Source: Ignavibacteriales bacterium
Lineage (GTDB): Bacteria > Bacteroidota > Ignavibacteria > Ignavibacteriales > Ignavibacteriaceae
Assembly: GCA_016709155.1 (NCBI GenBank)
Contig: JADJEI010000001.1
Span: forward strand, 1,798,001 to 1,862,000
Direction: 5' to 3'
Length of the DNA stretch: 64,000 bases
How positions within the stretch are numbered: position 1 is the stretch's first letter; the number at the start of each line of letters is the position of its first letter. The translations under genes were made by a program, and so were the position numbers. Under the pieces are notes generated by a model, which was given only the letters and a program-made list of their open reading frames with translations, was not told the origin of the DNA and did no database searches. This document shows, in pieces, positions 54,646-64,000 of this stretch.

Positions 54646-57518
54646 CTAACGAAGCAAAATCATTTTTTTAGTTTCGACAAAATTTCCTGCCTTCAGTTGA
54701 TAATAATATACTCCGCTGCTTAACTTGCTTGCATCAAACTTGACCTCATAATTTCCTTCAGACTGCGGTGAGTTTACAAGAACGGCTACTTCATTTCCTA
54801 AAACATCATAAACTTTTAAAGAAACCAATATGTCACCCTGAGCCTGCCTGTGGCTCTGCCATCGAAGGGTGACAAAGGAGATTGTATATTTTATTTCCGT
54901 TGTCGGGTTAAACGGATTGGGATAATTTTGTGCAAGGACAAAACCGGATGGCGAGATTATTTCAACATCAATGATATTAGAATATTCAAAACTGCCGTCA
55001 AAATCTATTTGTTTTAATCTGTATTGATAATCTCCTGCTGAAAGATTTTCATCAATAAAAGAATAACTCTTTGCTTCCGTAGTGGTGCCGGCGCCTTTCC
55101 TGAAGCCAATAACACTCCAATCATACTTATTTGTCTGCCTTCTTTCTATTTCAAATAAATTATTATTCGTTTCTGTTGAAGTCTTCCATTCAAGGTTCAC
55201 ATTGCCCCTATTTACAAAAGCATTAAAAGAAACAAGTTCAACCGGAACTGTGTAGTCAATATCAGCTTCAAACACACCCCTTCCATGAGTAACCGCCCTT
55301 ATTCTGTGATTTGGAAGTGAGATGCTTAAATCAGTAATCATTGCTGCATCGGGCATTCCACTTTGGTATTCAATCCAATTATTACCCCCATCCAGCGAAA
55401 TATAAACTCCAAGATCATTGCCAAAAAATATTACATTAGAATTTAGTGGATCAACTACAACTGCTGTTGCAGGAACATCCGGCAAGCCTGCACCGATATC
55501 AATCCAACTTTGCCCGGCATTGATAGATTTAAAAAGGTGGGAGGTTCCAAATCCGGAAAACACAACATAAACAATCGCAGCGTTTTGCGGATCAACTGCG
55601 ATATCATCAATATATCTGTCGGGCAAAGAGCCGGTGATATTCTGAAAAGTAGTTCCCCCATTGAAAGTAACAAACACATTCGCACGACTGTTGATTGGGG
55701 CAGTACCTGCGTATAACGTATCAGTTGAGTTGTAAGAAACCGCCATGGATAAAATTTGATTCCCGTCAAGCATCTGATTCCCATTCATCGTTATCCAATT
55801 GTTTCCCTGATTGGTGCTCTTGTGAACATTCTTGCTGCCCGCATAAAGTACAACCGGATTGGAAGGACAAACCATAAAGGGGGCGAGAAATCCTGGATCG
55901 TTTGCATTTGGTGCAATGTAACTCCATGAATTGCCAAGATTGGTTGACCTCTGCAAACCTAAGTATTGGTAGGTTCCGTAAATAATATTTGTGTTTTGTG
56001 AGTTGATTCCTGTCCAGCAGCCATCACCTCCGATCACTCTTCGCCATGCAACTGTGCCTTCATAAATTGCTGTCGCATTATCCTGCATCCCTCCGATTGC
56101 AATATTTGGCTGATCGAAGGAAGAAGAAAACCCATTGTAAGATTGAGTTGTTTGATAGCCGCCGTTGCAGCCCTCATAATTCTCCCCGCCATCGAGCGTT
56201 CTAAAAACCCCGCCGTCAGTTCCAAAATAAATTATGTTGGGATTAGTCGGATGATAAGTAATTGAATGCTGATCGGCGTGAACATAGTACGGCGGACCTT
56301 CGGGGCCGCCGGGAGGGGTTGTTCCGAAATACCACGCTGACCAATCGGTTTTTTTAGTGAGACTGCTTCCGCCGTTACTTGATTTCCAAACATCAATTCC
56401 TCCAGTAATCACAAGACTTGAATTTGTCGGATTTACACCCACCCAGTGTGAATACCATCCCTGGTATGTTGAATAATCTGTTGTGTTGACAATCGTCCAG
56501 TTATCCCCGCCGTTTGTTGTTTTGCACAGCCAGGTTCCGTTGCCTGTACTTCCATTTCCAATACTTGCAAAAAGAATTTGAGGATCAGATTTATAAATTG
56601 TCAGCAAAGCTTTTCCGCCAAATGAAGCTGGAAGCCCGTTGGTAAGTTTTTGCCACGAAGTACCGCCGTCTGTTGTTCTATAAATTCCGTGACCTGCACT
56701 GAAAAAATTTCCGTAAGTAACATAGACGATATTACTATTGGTCGGGTTTATTACAATATCGAAAGCCATCAAAATATTATGAACCAGATTCCATGTTTGT
56801 CCGGCGTCAGTTGATTTGTACGTTCCTTCGGTTGTTGCAGCCCAAATTATTGAAGGATTGTTCGGATCAATTTCAACTTCTTCCACACCCCTTTGCTGAT
56901 TGTATGACCAGTCTAAACTTTTCTGCCATGTCAAACCATAATCGGTTGATTTGAGAATACCGATTCCGTAACTCCCCCTTGTTGTGCGAATAATTTCGCC
57001 GCCGAGAGCATTTTGATAATCATACACCTCCCCGGTTCCGATATAAATTGTGTTTGAATCGTTCGGCGCAATTGCAATAGAACTTACACCGAGCACAGGA
57101 AAACCGGTTTGAACATATTCCCACGCAAGTGCACCAACACCGGCGGAGTAGCTTCTCCACAACCCGCCGCTTGCAGAGCCGGCAAATATTGTATTGGGAT
57201 TTTGCGGATTGAATTCGACATCAAGTGTTCTTCCGCCGATATTGTGCGGTCCGATTTGCTGCCATTGATAAGATTGGAGTTGATTTGTTGCAGGCTGTAA
57301 AAATGTTTTTGAATATTCATAAGCGGAGTAATATTTATCTGCGGGAATATCCGGGAATGGGTAGGCTCTTTTTGCGTCCATAAATCAAGCGCAACTTTAG
57401 CGCCCGATTGATGTTCTTCCGTTACTTCATTTTCATTTTGAGGAATAAGAAATAGGATTGAAGCGGATGCGAATGAAAAAAGAAAAAATGCAGCAGCAGT
57501 TAGTTTGTTGGCTTTCAT
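54646..57518 (-). CDS. T9SS-exported sortilin/BNR-repeat protein, frameshift near N-terminus
   Basis: About 955 residues if joined. The real start is at 57518 (signal peptide MKANKLTAAAFFLFSFASAS); that frame is lost after GAKVALDLW and resumes at 57381 as DAKRAYPFPDIPADKYYSA. The body has many repeats like GGLWRSYSAG, GVFRTLDGGENYEG and HKSTNQGNNWITM (VPS10/BNR propellers), as in large secreted peptidase-like or binding proteins. The C-terminus is a sorting domain: AQNYPNPFNPTTEIKYTI, then LKVYDVLGNEVAVLV, SSGVYYYQLKA, TKKMILLR. Between the two strands sits an in-frame insertion, FVTLRWQSHRQAQGD, encoded by a palindromic repeat. Confidence 0.82.
54831..54874. repeat. Palindromic repeat inserted in frame in a sorting domain
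   Basis: TGTCACCCT and AGGGTGACA are perfect 9-base ends around a 26-base centre containing GCCTGCCTGTGGCTCTGCCA. It is the same family as 30865, and is translated as part of the T9SS tail of the 54646-57518 gene. Confidence 0.85.
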
Positions 57519-57689
57519 AATTCACCTGAAAAGTTTTTGATTTGCTTACTCAACTTTAAGAAAATCTTAATTGAAAATCTAATTAATGATTTACCTTGAG
57601 AAGAACGAGGGAAGAAAAATCATAATTTTGTCTAACGTAATTGAAAAAAAATTTGAAAGCAGATGAGGCAGGTAAAATATTACCGGCTG

Positions 57690-57990
57690 AGGATAAAAAT
57701 TACCTGTCCAACGGTGTAAAGGTCGGCGCCAACGCTGCTACGGGGGGTGGCAACGCGCCCGGGTTTGTAAGCCCCGATGTATGGTTGACGGCAACCGTGA
57801 GATGGGGTAGACCAACCGTCGCACTGTTGCCTTCCCCCGTGTGACGGTTACCTTGCGACAAGACGGCGTTTGAGGCAACCGTGGCATGGGGGGCTTCCCC
57901 CGTATGACGGTCGGGGCTCAGTTTCCGACGGTTATCGCCAACCGTCCAAAAGTTAGGGGCAACCGTAGCACAGTTGGTAAAAACCTGTCT
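57690..57990. repeat. GC-rich patch with repeated CAACCGT / ACGGTT motifs
   Basis: This stretch is visibly richer in G and C than its surroundings. CAACCGT occurs at least five times and ACGG(T) several times; pairs such as GGCAACCGTGGCATGGGG and CTTCCCCCGTATGACGGT look like diverged copies of one unit of about 60-70 bases. A 67-codon frame (57641-57844) crosses it but shows no protein-like features. The rest of 57519-58262 holds no recognisable gene. Confidence 0.55.
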
Positions 57991-58262
57991 TTTTAGAGTA
58001 TTTTCAAGGGGTATTGGGCGTTAATTGTTGCTGGTGTGTAGGGAATTTGTGGCGGAAATAGAAAGCCCTAGTTTTGATTTTATCAAATCGAATATCATTT
58101 TCTGCTGCCGAATTTGAGTAATGGAGATTAAAAACAGTTGTAGTGAGTTCTGATTCGCCTGCAGATATCTAAATGATATTGACTCGTAACCAATATGAAT
58201 AGATAAACTTTCATCTCACTCATCACTTTACCCCCTGCTTTAAGCGGAGGGGTTGCGGCGGG

Positions 58263-59586
58263 TTACTTAAGCAAAATAAGTTTTTTGGTCTCAACGAATG
58301 AACCGATGTTCAAACGATAGAAATATACTCCGCTGGGTAATTGTTTGTTGTTCGTGGTTTGTTGTGTGTTAAATTCAACTTCATAAGTACCGGCATGCTG
58401 CTGTTCATTCACAAGTGTTGCGATTTCATTGCCAAGAACATCATAGATTTTTAAAACAGTAAACCACCCCTGCTTCGCTTCCCCTCCTTGCGATGGAGGG
58501 GATTGAGGGGAGGTTGGAATTGTGTATTTTATTTTTGTTGTCGGGTTAAAGGGGTTGGGATAGTTTTGATAAAGAATAAAATTAGCGGGAGAAACTATTC
58601 CCCCACTATCGATCTTTATGATTTTATATCTCCATACCTGCCCGCTGTCACCAACTGCAAAGGCTGTGTATTCATCAGTGAATATAAGATCATAAACTAA
58701 TTTGTTGCTGTCGGCAGAAATTTTTCCCCAGTTAATTCCGCTATCAGAGGTATAAAAGAAATTATAACCGGCGGCATACCAGCCTTCAGATTTATTTCGA
58801 AAATCCGAACCGAGCGCAAGTCCGAAAAAATCAAGTGTGGTAAAGCTCCAGGTTTCTCCACCATCAGAAGAAAGGATGCGTCCGACACCGAATAAGCCTT
58901 CAGGATCACCGGCTAAGGCAACTATGTTTAATGAATCTAAAACATTTATGCTGAAAACGGGATCGGGACCTACACCGGATGCAGTCCAGTTTAAACCGCT
59001 GTCGGTAGTTCTCCAGACAACGCCGGCAACATCAAGAAAACCGCCGCAAGCAAAACCAAGCTGATTATTATAAAATCTAAATTCTTCAACAGGAAGCCCG
59101 GAAATAAGATTTGAATCAATGTGCACTTCGTTCCATGTTTCACCTCCATTTGAGGTTCGGACAATCGTAGTACCGCCCATAAAACCAACGAGTGAATCAA
59201 CAAAGTAAATTGAATTAAAAAAGAAATTATCCTCCGGATAGTTTTGTTTAATCCAATCACTCCCCCCATTAGTAGTTGATAAAATTCTTGTTCCGAAGGG
59301 AAAATCATCTTTAAGAGCTGCAGCGAACCCATTGTTTTTGTCTCTAAAAAAATATCAAATATAAAACTTGTCGTACCGGAGTTTTGCAGAACGAAACTTT
59401 TGCCGCCATCCGAAGTTTTTATTATTGTTCCAAAATCACCGCAAGCCCAACCTGTTAATGAGTCTATAAAAGAAACAGAACGCAAATTCCAGTCGGTAAT
59501 GGCAGATAGTTCGGTCCAGTTTTCTTGACTTACACAAATCTTATTTAACGAAAAAAAATATTGAAAAGAAAATTAAATTTTTGGTC
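58263..59586 (-). CDS. T9SS-exported YCF48-repeat protein, two homopolymer frameshifts
   Basis: About 440 residues if repaired. An ATG at 59584-59586 gives MTKNLIFFSIFFF, a signal peptide that continues SLNKICVSQENWTEL only if one T is removed from the 8-base run at 59552-59559. A second shift in the 7-base run at 59346-59352 joins IFDIFFRDKNNGFAAALKDD to the long frame starting GGTTIVRTSNGGETWNEVH. The middle has YCF48-like repeats (LVYDLIFTDEYTAFAVGDSG). The tail is a sorting domain: YQNYPNPFNPTTKIKYTIPT, LKIYDVLGNEIATLV, PSGVYFYRLNI, TKKLILLK. An insertion SPQSPPSQGGEAKQGW interrupts it at the same place as in the 54646 gene. Confidence 0.75.
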
Positions 59587-59612
59587 ATTTAACAAATTGA
59601 ATGCTTTTAGTT

Positions 59613-60416
59613 TTATAAAAAAGTGATTTCATCTTCTAAATTTATTGTGCCGGTTGAGTGGCAAATTAAATTCATTCCGAATAGGACTTTATTTTCTTTC
59701 TTTCTGTATGAAGCAAGTGTAGCAAGTGGTTCAATTCCCCTCGCCGCAGTCTCCTGATCAATTGTGGTGATCACACAGCGGGCACAAGGTTTTAATGCAG
59801 AGAAAACAACCTCGCCGATTTTAAACTTTTTCCAGTTATCTTCTTCATTGGGTTCGCCGCCAGTAAAAACAAAATTTGGTCTGAAACGGTTTATTACTAA
59901 AGGCTGGGGTAGTTTTTCATTTAAATCATCGAGAGAAGCCTGACCTATAATAAGGAATGGATAGCCATCAGCAAAGCTTACAAAATTTTCTGCGGGGGAA
60001 TACTGGCGGTCAACAAGTCTTTTGGTTGATTCCGGCATCTGAACAAGCCGGCACTTAATATTTAATATTTCGGAAAACCAATTGTCTGCTTCCTGACTGA
60101 CTAATTCTGCGGTACAAGTATCGTCCCAGATTTTTACTTTCAATGTTTTTTTTGATGATGAAAACAGGGGCAGTGATATTTTTTCCCTTTCATTATTCTT
60201 TAGTGAAACGATTAAAAATTCTCCTTCGATTTTAACATTAAGTAATGCCATTTGAGGATACTGTCTTTGGGTAAGGAATGAATCATTTTCATCAATAAGC
60301 ATCCAGCGCCTGTCATGTTTGAGCCCTCGCTCCTCAACAATTGAGGTAGAAAGTAAAATTCCGCCAAGTGATTTAATCGGGTAAATAAATATTTGAGATA
60401 GTTTTTTTCTGTTCAT
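59613..60416 (-). CDS. MOSC-domain protein (YcbX-like)
   Basis: 267-residue soluble protein. The N-terminal beta-barrel has SQIFIYPIKSLGGI and RGLKHDRRWMLID; the C-terminal MOSC part has NRFRPNFVFTGG, then the key cysteine region ALKPCARCVITTID. MOSC proteins bind the molybdenum cofactor and carry sulfur or reduce N-hydroxylated compounds; YcbX-like enzymes do the latter. The electron donor partner is not in the window. Confidence 0.9.
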   Translation of the reverse strand: MNRKKLSQIFIYPIKSLGGILLSTSIVEERGLKHDRRWMLIDENDSFLTQRQYPQMALLNVKIEGEFLIVSLKNNEREKISLPLFSSSKKTLKVKIWDDTCTAELVSQEADNWFSEILNIKCRLVQMPESTKRLVDRQYSPAENFVSFADGYPFLIIGQASLDDLNEKLPQPLVINRFRPNFVFTGGEPNEEDNWKKFKIGEVVFSALKPCARCVITTIDQETAARGIEPLATLASYRKKENKVLFGMNLICHSTGTINLEDEITFL

Positions 60417-60606
60417 TTCTTATAAAATTAATTTATAATGTTGAAATTTAACGCGAAAACAGAGATAAAACACTTCGGTGTAAAATTTTTACTTCAGTGC
60501 AATAAAATAGTAGTTGACATGTTAGTTAGTTAAAGATATTTTCCGTTCGACAAAAATTGTTTTATAAGAAATCAATATTATCAAATCATATTAAGGAGAC
60601 GTTCAA

Positions 60607-61074
60607 ATGAAAAACAAATCAGCCATTCTGCTCTCAATATTTGTTTTCTTTTTTACTTTCGGAATTTCTAATCTCTTTGCTCAAGAAGTAAAGACAACTG
60701 AAACTAAAACTGATGCAACTACCGATCAGGTTTTACAGGAAAAAGAAACAAGCAAAGAAAATGTTTCGAGTACTACTCTCGGAACTAAGGAAACTCAAGT
60801 TCAAACAACCACAGATGTTAACAGAAAAGAATTGAAAGAATCTAATCCTGAACTGTACAAGCAAATGAAAAAAGAGAGACAGGAAAAGAAGAAGGTTATA
60901 ACTGAAGAAATGAAACAGAGAAAAGAAAATAAAGAACAGCATCAGATAGAAATGAAACAGAAAAAAGAAGAGCGCCAGAAAATGAAAGACTTAAAAGAAA
61001 CTAAAGACAGCAATACTGAAGCCCCTCAAATTGATGTTAAAAAAGAAACAACTGACGATTCTACTGAAAAGTAA
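60607..61074 (+). CDS. Secreted/periplasmic Lys-Glu-rich coiled-coil protein
   Basis: 155 residues with a signal peptide (MKNKSAILLSIFVFFFTFGI, cleaved after LFA). The mature part is very rich in K, E, T and Q: KTTETKTDATTDQV and then a long helix (ELYKQMKKERQEKKK, EMKQKKEERQKMKD). A strong AAGGAGA ribosome site precedes the ATG, and a terminator follows the stop by about 25 bases. Low-complexity composition prevents a family call. Confidence 0.7.
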   Translation: MKNKSAILLSIFVFFFTFGISNLFAQEVKTTETKTDATTDQVLQEKETSKENVSSTTLGTKETQVQTTTDVNRKELKESNPELYKQMKKERQEKKKVITEEMKQRKENKEQHQIEMKQKKEERQKMKDLKETKDSNTEAPQIDVKKETTDDSTEK

Positions 61075-61100
61075 AAATTATTAGTTTATATTTTTAAGAA

Positions 61101-61130
61101 AGAGACGGCACTAACCGTCTCTTTTTATTT
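61101..61130. terminator. Rho-independent terminator, usable from both sides
   Basis: AGAGACGG (61101-61108) and CCGTCTCT (61115-61122) form an 8-base stem with a 6-base loop, followed by TTTTTATTTT. It also lies just past the stop of the convergent transporter gene, for which the A-rich left side serves as a T-tract. Confidence 0.85.
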
Positions 61131-61136
61131 TAAAGA

Positions 61137-62451
61137 TTATTTTATACGATAAATTCTTCTATAAATGATCAACGCTAATGCGGCTGTCAATCCAATTGCT
61201 GCAAAGTAATACCAGACATAATATGCGTGGTCATAAGCATGCAAAAGCTGCTCTTTAGAAAGTCCAACCGGATCGGGAACGTATGCCGTTAATAAATAAC
61301 CGGAGATTCCGAACCCAAGTATTGAAGAGAAGAAAGAATGAAGGTGACTGAACCCGAGATATAAACCTTCTTCCCCCCTTGGAGCTTGAAGAGAAAAATA
61401 TTCTAAATATCTCGGCGAGATAAAACACTCTGCTAATCCCTGAACTACAATTCCCGCAATCATCATAACTGTAATCGGATGCGCCGTGAATATTCCCAAT
61501 ATCGGAACAGACTGCCCGGTGATAGATTCAAGAATAGGACTTGAAGCCATTAATAATGCAGATAACGGCATAAGCAGCATTCCAACAAGCATTGACGAAA
61601 CAGCTTTTACTTTTTTCATGAGATTTGTGATAAACACCACCATTGTCATAACAACAAATGGATTAACGTTTGCAATCCATTCAGGCGAAGCATGCTCTCC
61701 AACTGTTCGTAAAACATATTTCGGCATGGTTGCATAAAGCTGCTGCTGAATTATCCAAAATCCAGTAACAATAAAAATCAGTAGGATCAAGCGAGTATTA
61801 GTCATTATCTTAACCAACCCGGTCCAAGCCTGTTTCAATGTTTTTCCCTCACCTTCGGTATTAACATTTTTATAAAAAATAGAAACGACAATCAAAGCAA
61901 TGAAGCACATGAATGCTGAATAATAATTAATTGATTCGAGCCCCCATTCAATCCGAAGAGGGTATGCAAATGTCTTGCCGAGGAATGCCCCCACGTTTAC
62001 GATTCCATAAAAAATAGAATAGCCGCGCGCGCGCGTTTCTTCGTTTGTTGTTTTAGCAACAGTTCCCGTGATAATTGATTTAATAAAAGAACCGCCAAAC
62101 ATTAATACGACCAGCGAAGGAAGTACAACCGGTTTATATGGAAGAGCACCCAATGAAAAATATCCTATTGAAAGCAAGCTAAAGGCAAGCAGAATAGCTC
62201 GTCTAAACCCAATTTTATCAGCTAATGCGCCTGTAAAGGTGGGTAAAAATATAAACCAGCAGAAAAATTCCTCCGATCCATGCGGCTTCTATATCGTCAA
62301 AACCAACTACACGCGAAAGATAAAGTGTAATAGCGATAAATACCGCATAGTACGCAGCTCGCTCGAAAAGCTCTACTGCATTTGCAGTCCAAAATGCACG
62401 CGGAAAATTCCAACCCTTTTTCTTTTCGTTAGACTGATTGCTCTGATTCAA
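61137..62451 (-). CDS. POT/MFS-type transporter, frameshifted
   Basis: About 435 residues with about twelve membrane segments if joined. The N-terminal frame has WTANAVELFERAAYYAVFIA, which carries the ExxERxxYY motif of proton-coupled oligopeptide (POT/PTR) transporters. It is broken near 62255; the next frame continues WFIFLPTFTGALADKIGFRR then AILLAFSLLSIGYFSLG to 61137. Start: the frame is open back to a TTG at 62502, but the TTG at 62449-62451 has a GGAGT site at the right distance and is preferred. Probably takes up small peptides or related substrates; specificity cannot be told. Confidence 0.75.
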
Positions 62452-62601
62452 ATTTACTCCATTTTTATTTTCAATATAAAGAAGAAAGAGCAGTTGGGAC
62501 AAACCAAAATATTTTTTTTATGGGCTTGACTTTGTGATATTGATATGATATCATTGTGATAGCAATTAAAAAGAATTTTAATAATGAAAGGACTTCTAAA
62601 A

Positions 62602-63477
62602 ATGAAAGCAGTTACAGAAAAGCCAGCCAATAAGATTAATGGCTTTATTATTTTGTTTTTGTTCATCGCATTATGGGTCTTAAATATTTATTTACTTGTT
62701 CAGGGAATTAAGACAGAAGAGACTTCAATTCTCTGGATATTCATTCCGCTAACAGTAATCTTGTTCATTCTTATGGGTGGTTTTTTTATTGTGCAGCCAA
62801 ATGACTCGAGAGTATTGATCTTCTTTGGAAAATATACCGGCACAATTGATACGTCCGGTTTTTGGTGGGTTAATCCATTCACTATAAAAAAACATATTTC
62901 TCTGAGGATCAGAAATTTTAACAGCGAAAAAATAAAAGTGAATGATCTGCACGGTAACCCGATAGAAATTGCGGCTGTAATTGTTTGGCGTGTGGTAGAT
63001 TCGGCTCGTGCAATTTTTGATGTACAGAATTTCGAAGAATTTGTAGCAATCCAAAGTGAAACAGCAATTCGTGCACTTGCTTCGGAATTTCCTTATGATG
63101 TAAACGAGGAAGATAAAGCCTCGCTTCGCGGAAGTCCGCTTGAAATTGCAGATAGTTTGAAAAAGCAAGTTCAGACAAGATTGGAAATTGCGGGTGTTGA
63201 AATTCTTGAATCGAGAATAAGTCATCTTGCTTATGCACCCGAAATTGCACAAGCAATGCTGCGCCGCCAGCAGGCTCAAGCAATAATAGCCGCCCGTCAA
63301 AAAATTGTTGAAGGCGCTGTGGGCATGGTTCAAATGGCTCTTCAGGCTTTAAGCGAACAAAAAATAGTTCAGCTTGATGAAGATAAAAAAGCAACTATGG
63401 TGAATAACCTGATGGTTGCGCTCGTTTCTGAATCTGAAGTTCAGCCTATTATCAACACAGGGACGCTTTATCAATAA
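62602..63477 (+). CDS. SPFH/Band 7 domain membrane protein
   Basis: About 291 residues. The ATG at 62602 follows an AAAGGA site nine bases upstream and is preferred to the ATG at 62584. Two membrane segments near the N-terminus (GFIILFLFIALWVLNIYLLV; ILWIFIPLTVILFILMGGFF) are followed by the SPFH domain (DSRVLIFFGKYTGTIDTSGF, IEIAAVIVWRVVDSARAIFD) and a helical tail (AQAMLRRQQAQAIIAARQKI). Such stomatin/prohibitin-like proteins organise membrane complexes. The next gene starts nine bases later on the same strand. Confidence 0.87.
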   Translation: MKAVTEKPANKINGFIILFLFIALWVLNIYLLVQGIKTEETSILWIFIPLTVILFILMGGFFIVQPNDSRVLIFFGKYTGTIDTSGFWWVNPFTIKKHISLRIRNFNSEKIKVNDLHGNPIEIAAVIVWRVVDSARAIFDVQNFEEFVAIQSETAIRALASEFPYDVNEEDKASLRGSPLEIADSLKKQVQTRLEIAGVEILESRISHLAYAPEIAQAMLRRQQAQAIIAARQKIVEGAVGMVQMALQALSEQKIVQLDEDKKATMVNNLMVALVSESEVQPIINTGTLYQ

Positions 63478-63486
63478 AATAATATT

Positions 63487-64000
63487 ATGAAATTATTTTC
63501 TGATTACATTGGAATGAACTTCCGGATAGTTCAACCGTCAATATTTAAAAGAATTTTTGAATTAAGAACGGATAATGAATTGCTTCTAAAAATGCACTAT
63601 CCCAAAACATTCAGCTCCTTAGCGGAGGTGGAGGGTTTTGAGGGAAAGTGGAAGATAAAAAAAGCAAGCGTCTGGAGATCAACTCTTCAGGTTTTTCAAA
63701 AAGATAACGACCTGCCGTTTGCGATATATCGCAGCAGCTTTTGGGGAAGGGAAGGAGTGATCGAACTGCCAAAAGGTGAAAAGCTAAATTGCAAATACAA
63801 TTTGTGGAAATCGCTATTCCAGATTAGCTCATCCTCCGATGGTTTACTTATTTCAATTAAAACAGGAATCTCGGCTAAAATTCGTTTACTGAAAGGAACA
63901 AAAGCAGAAGTTGTGATTGAAAAAAAATCCGAACTTCTTGATAAACATCCCTGGGTCGTGATGCTGATATGGTACAAAATTCTCGAATCAAACCGGCGTG
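63487..64000 (+). CDS. Hypothetical protein, cut by the window end
   Basis: Open from an ATG at 63487 to the last base (171 codons). The product begins MKLFSDYIGMNFRIVQPSIF and includes WKIKKASVWRSTLQVFQKDN and GREGVIELPKGEKLNCKYNL. It is beta-rich and soluble, without a signal peptide. I do not recognise the family. Close spacing (nine bases) after the SPFH gene suggests the same operon. Confidence 0.65.
   Translation, partial: MKLFSDYIGMNFRIVQPSIFKRIFELRTDNELLLKMHYPKTFSSLAEVEGFEGKWKIKKASVWRSTLQVFQKDNDLPFAIYRSSFWGREGVIELPKGEKLNCKYNLWKSLFQISSSSDGLLISIKTGISAKIRLLKGTKAEVVIEKKSELLDKHPWVVMLIWYKILESNRR

Noticed and set aside
57641..57844. 67-codon plus-strand frame with TTG start
   Set aside because: It crosses the GC-rich repeat patch, lacks a ribosome site and ends in repeat-derived residues; not supported as a gene.

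Overview
The window looks like chromosome of an Ignavibacteria-type member of the Bacteroidota/Chlorobi group, probably from a draft or metagenome assembly. The DNA is AT-rich. Several secreted proteins end in type IX secretion (T9SS) sorting domains with the NYPNPFNPTT signature typical of that group, and a few promoters fit the Bacteroidota TTTG / TAnnTTTG pattern. I saw no rRNA, tRNA, integrase, transposase or CRISPR array.

Layout. 1-11 kb: housekeeping and signalling genes (end of glnD, murI, an SLC13-type transporter, a DUF2723 membrane glycosyltransferase, a family 9 glycosyltransferase, a LOG-family protein, two histidine-kinase-like genes with unusual residues). 11-26.6 kb: the most interesting locus. 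It holds a secreted HExxH protease with a beta-barrel tail, a secreted protein made of ten near-identical 16-residue repeats, a sigma-54 activator, a Ser/Thr kinase-ATPase-TPR protein, and all five subunits of an oligopeptide ABC transporter. The binding protein, permeases, kinase and activator are tightly packed on one strand; the two ATPases are divergent. A candidate sigma-54 promoter and an upstream inverted repeat lie in front of the repeat-protein gene. Together these could form a peptide-signalling circuit, which is inference. 26.6-30.4 kb: a T9SS-exported protein and an outer-membrane protein.

30.4-35.6 kb is a decayed accessory stretch: a broken T9SS tail, tandem repeats, a nonsense-mutated heptad-repeat gene, a frameshifted TIR-TPR gene and a possible gene-cassette remnant. 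35.6-46 kb carries a CYTH protein, two Cys-containing acidic proteins, rubrerythrin, an OmpA-type protein, a GH92 glycosidase, a DUF1684 lipoprotein-like protein and a GlmU-like enzyme. 46-54.5 kb holds envelope and polysaccharide genes (O-antigen-ligase-like, MsbA-like exporter, family 2 glycosyltransferase), a large YCF48/T9SS protein between two copies of a truncated gene, and a strictly 21-bp-phased array upstream of a small HTH regulator. 54.5-64 kb has two more T9SS proteins, a GC-rich repeat patch, a MOSC protein, a POT/MFS transporter, an SPFH protein and a gene cut by the window end.

Two cross-cutting features stand out. Short dispersed palindromic elements occur at many places, and different ones sit at the same loop of three separate T9SS sorting domains. 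Single-base frameshifts are common from about 34 to 62.5 kb but essentially absent from the first 30 kb, which suggests either local sequencing error or real decay. For such genes I give the full reconstructed span.
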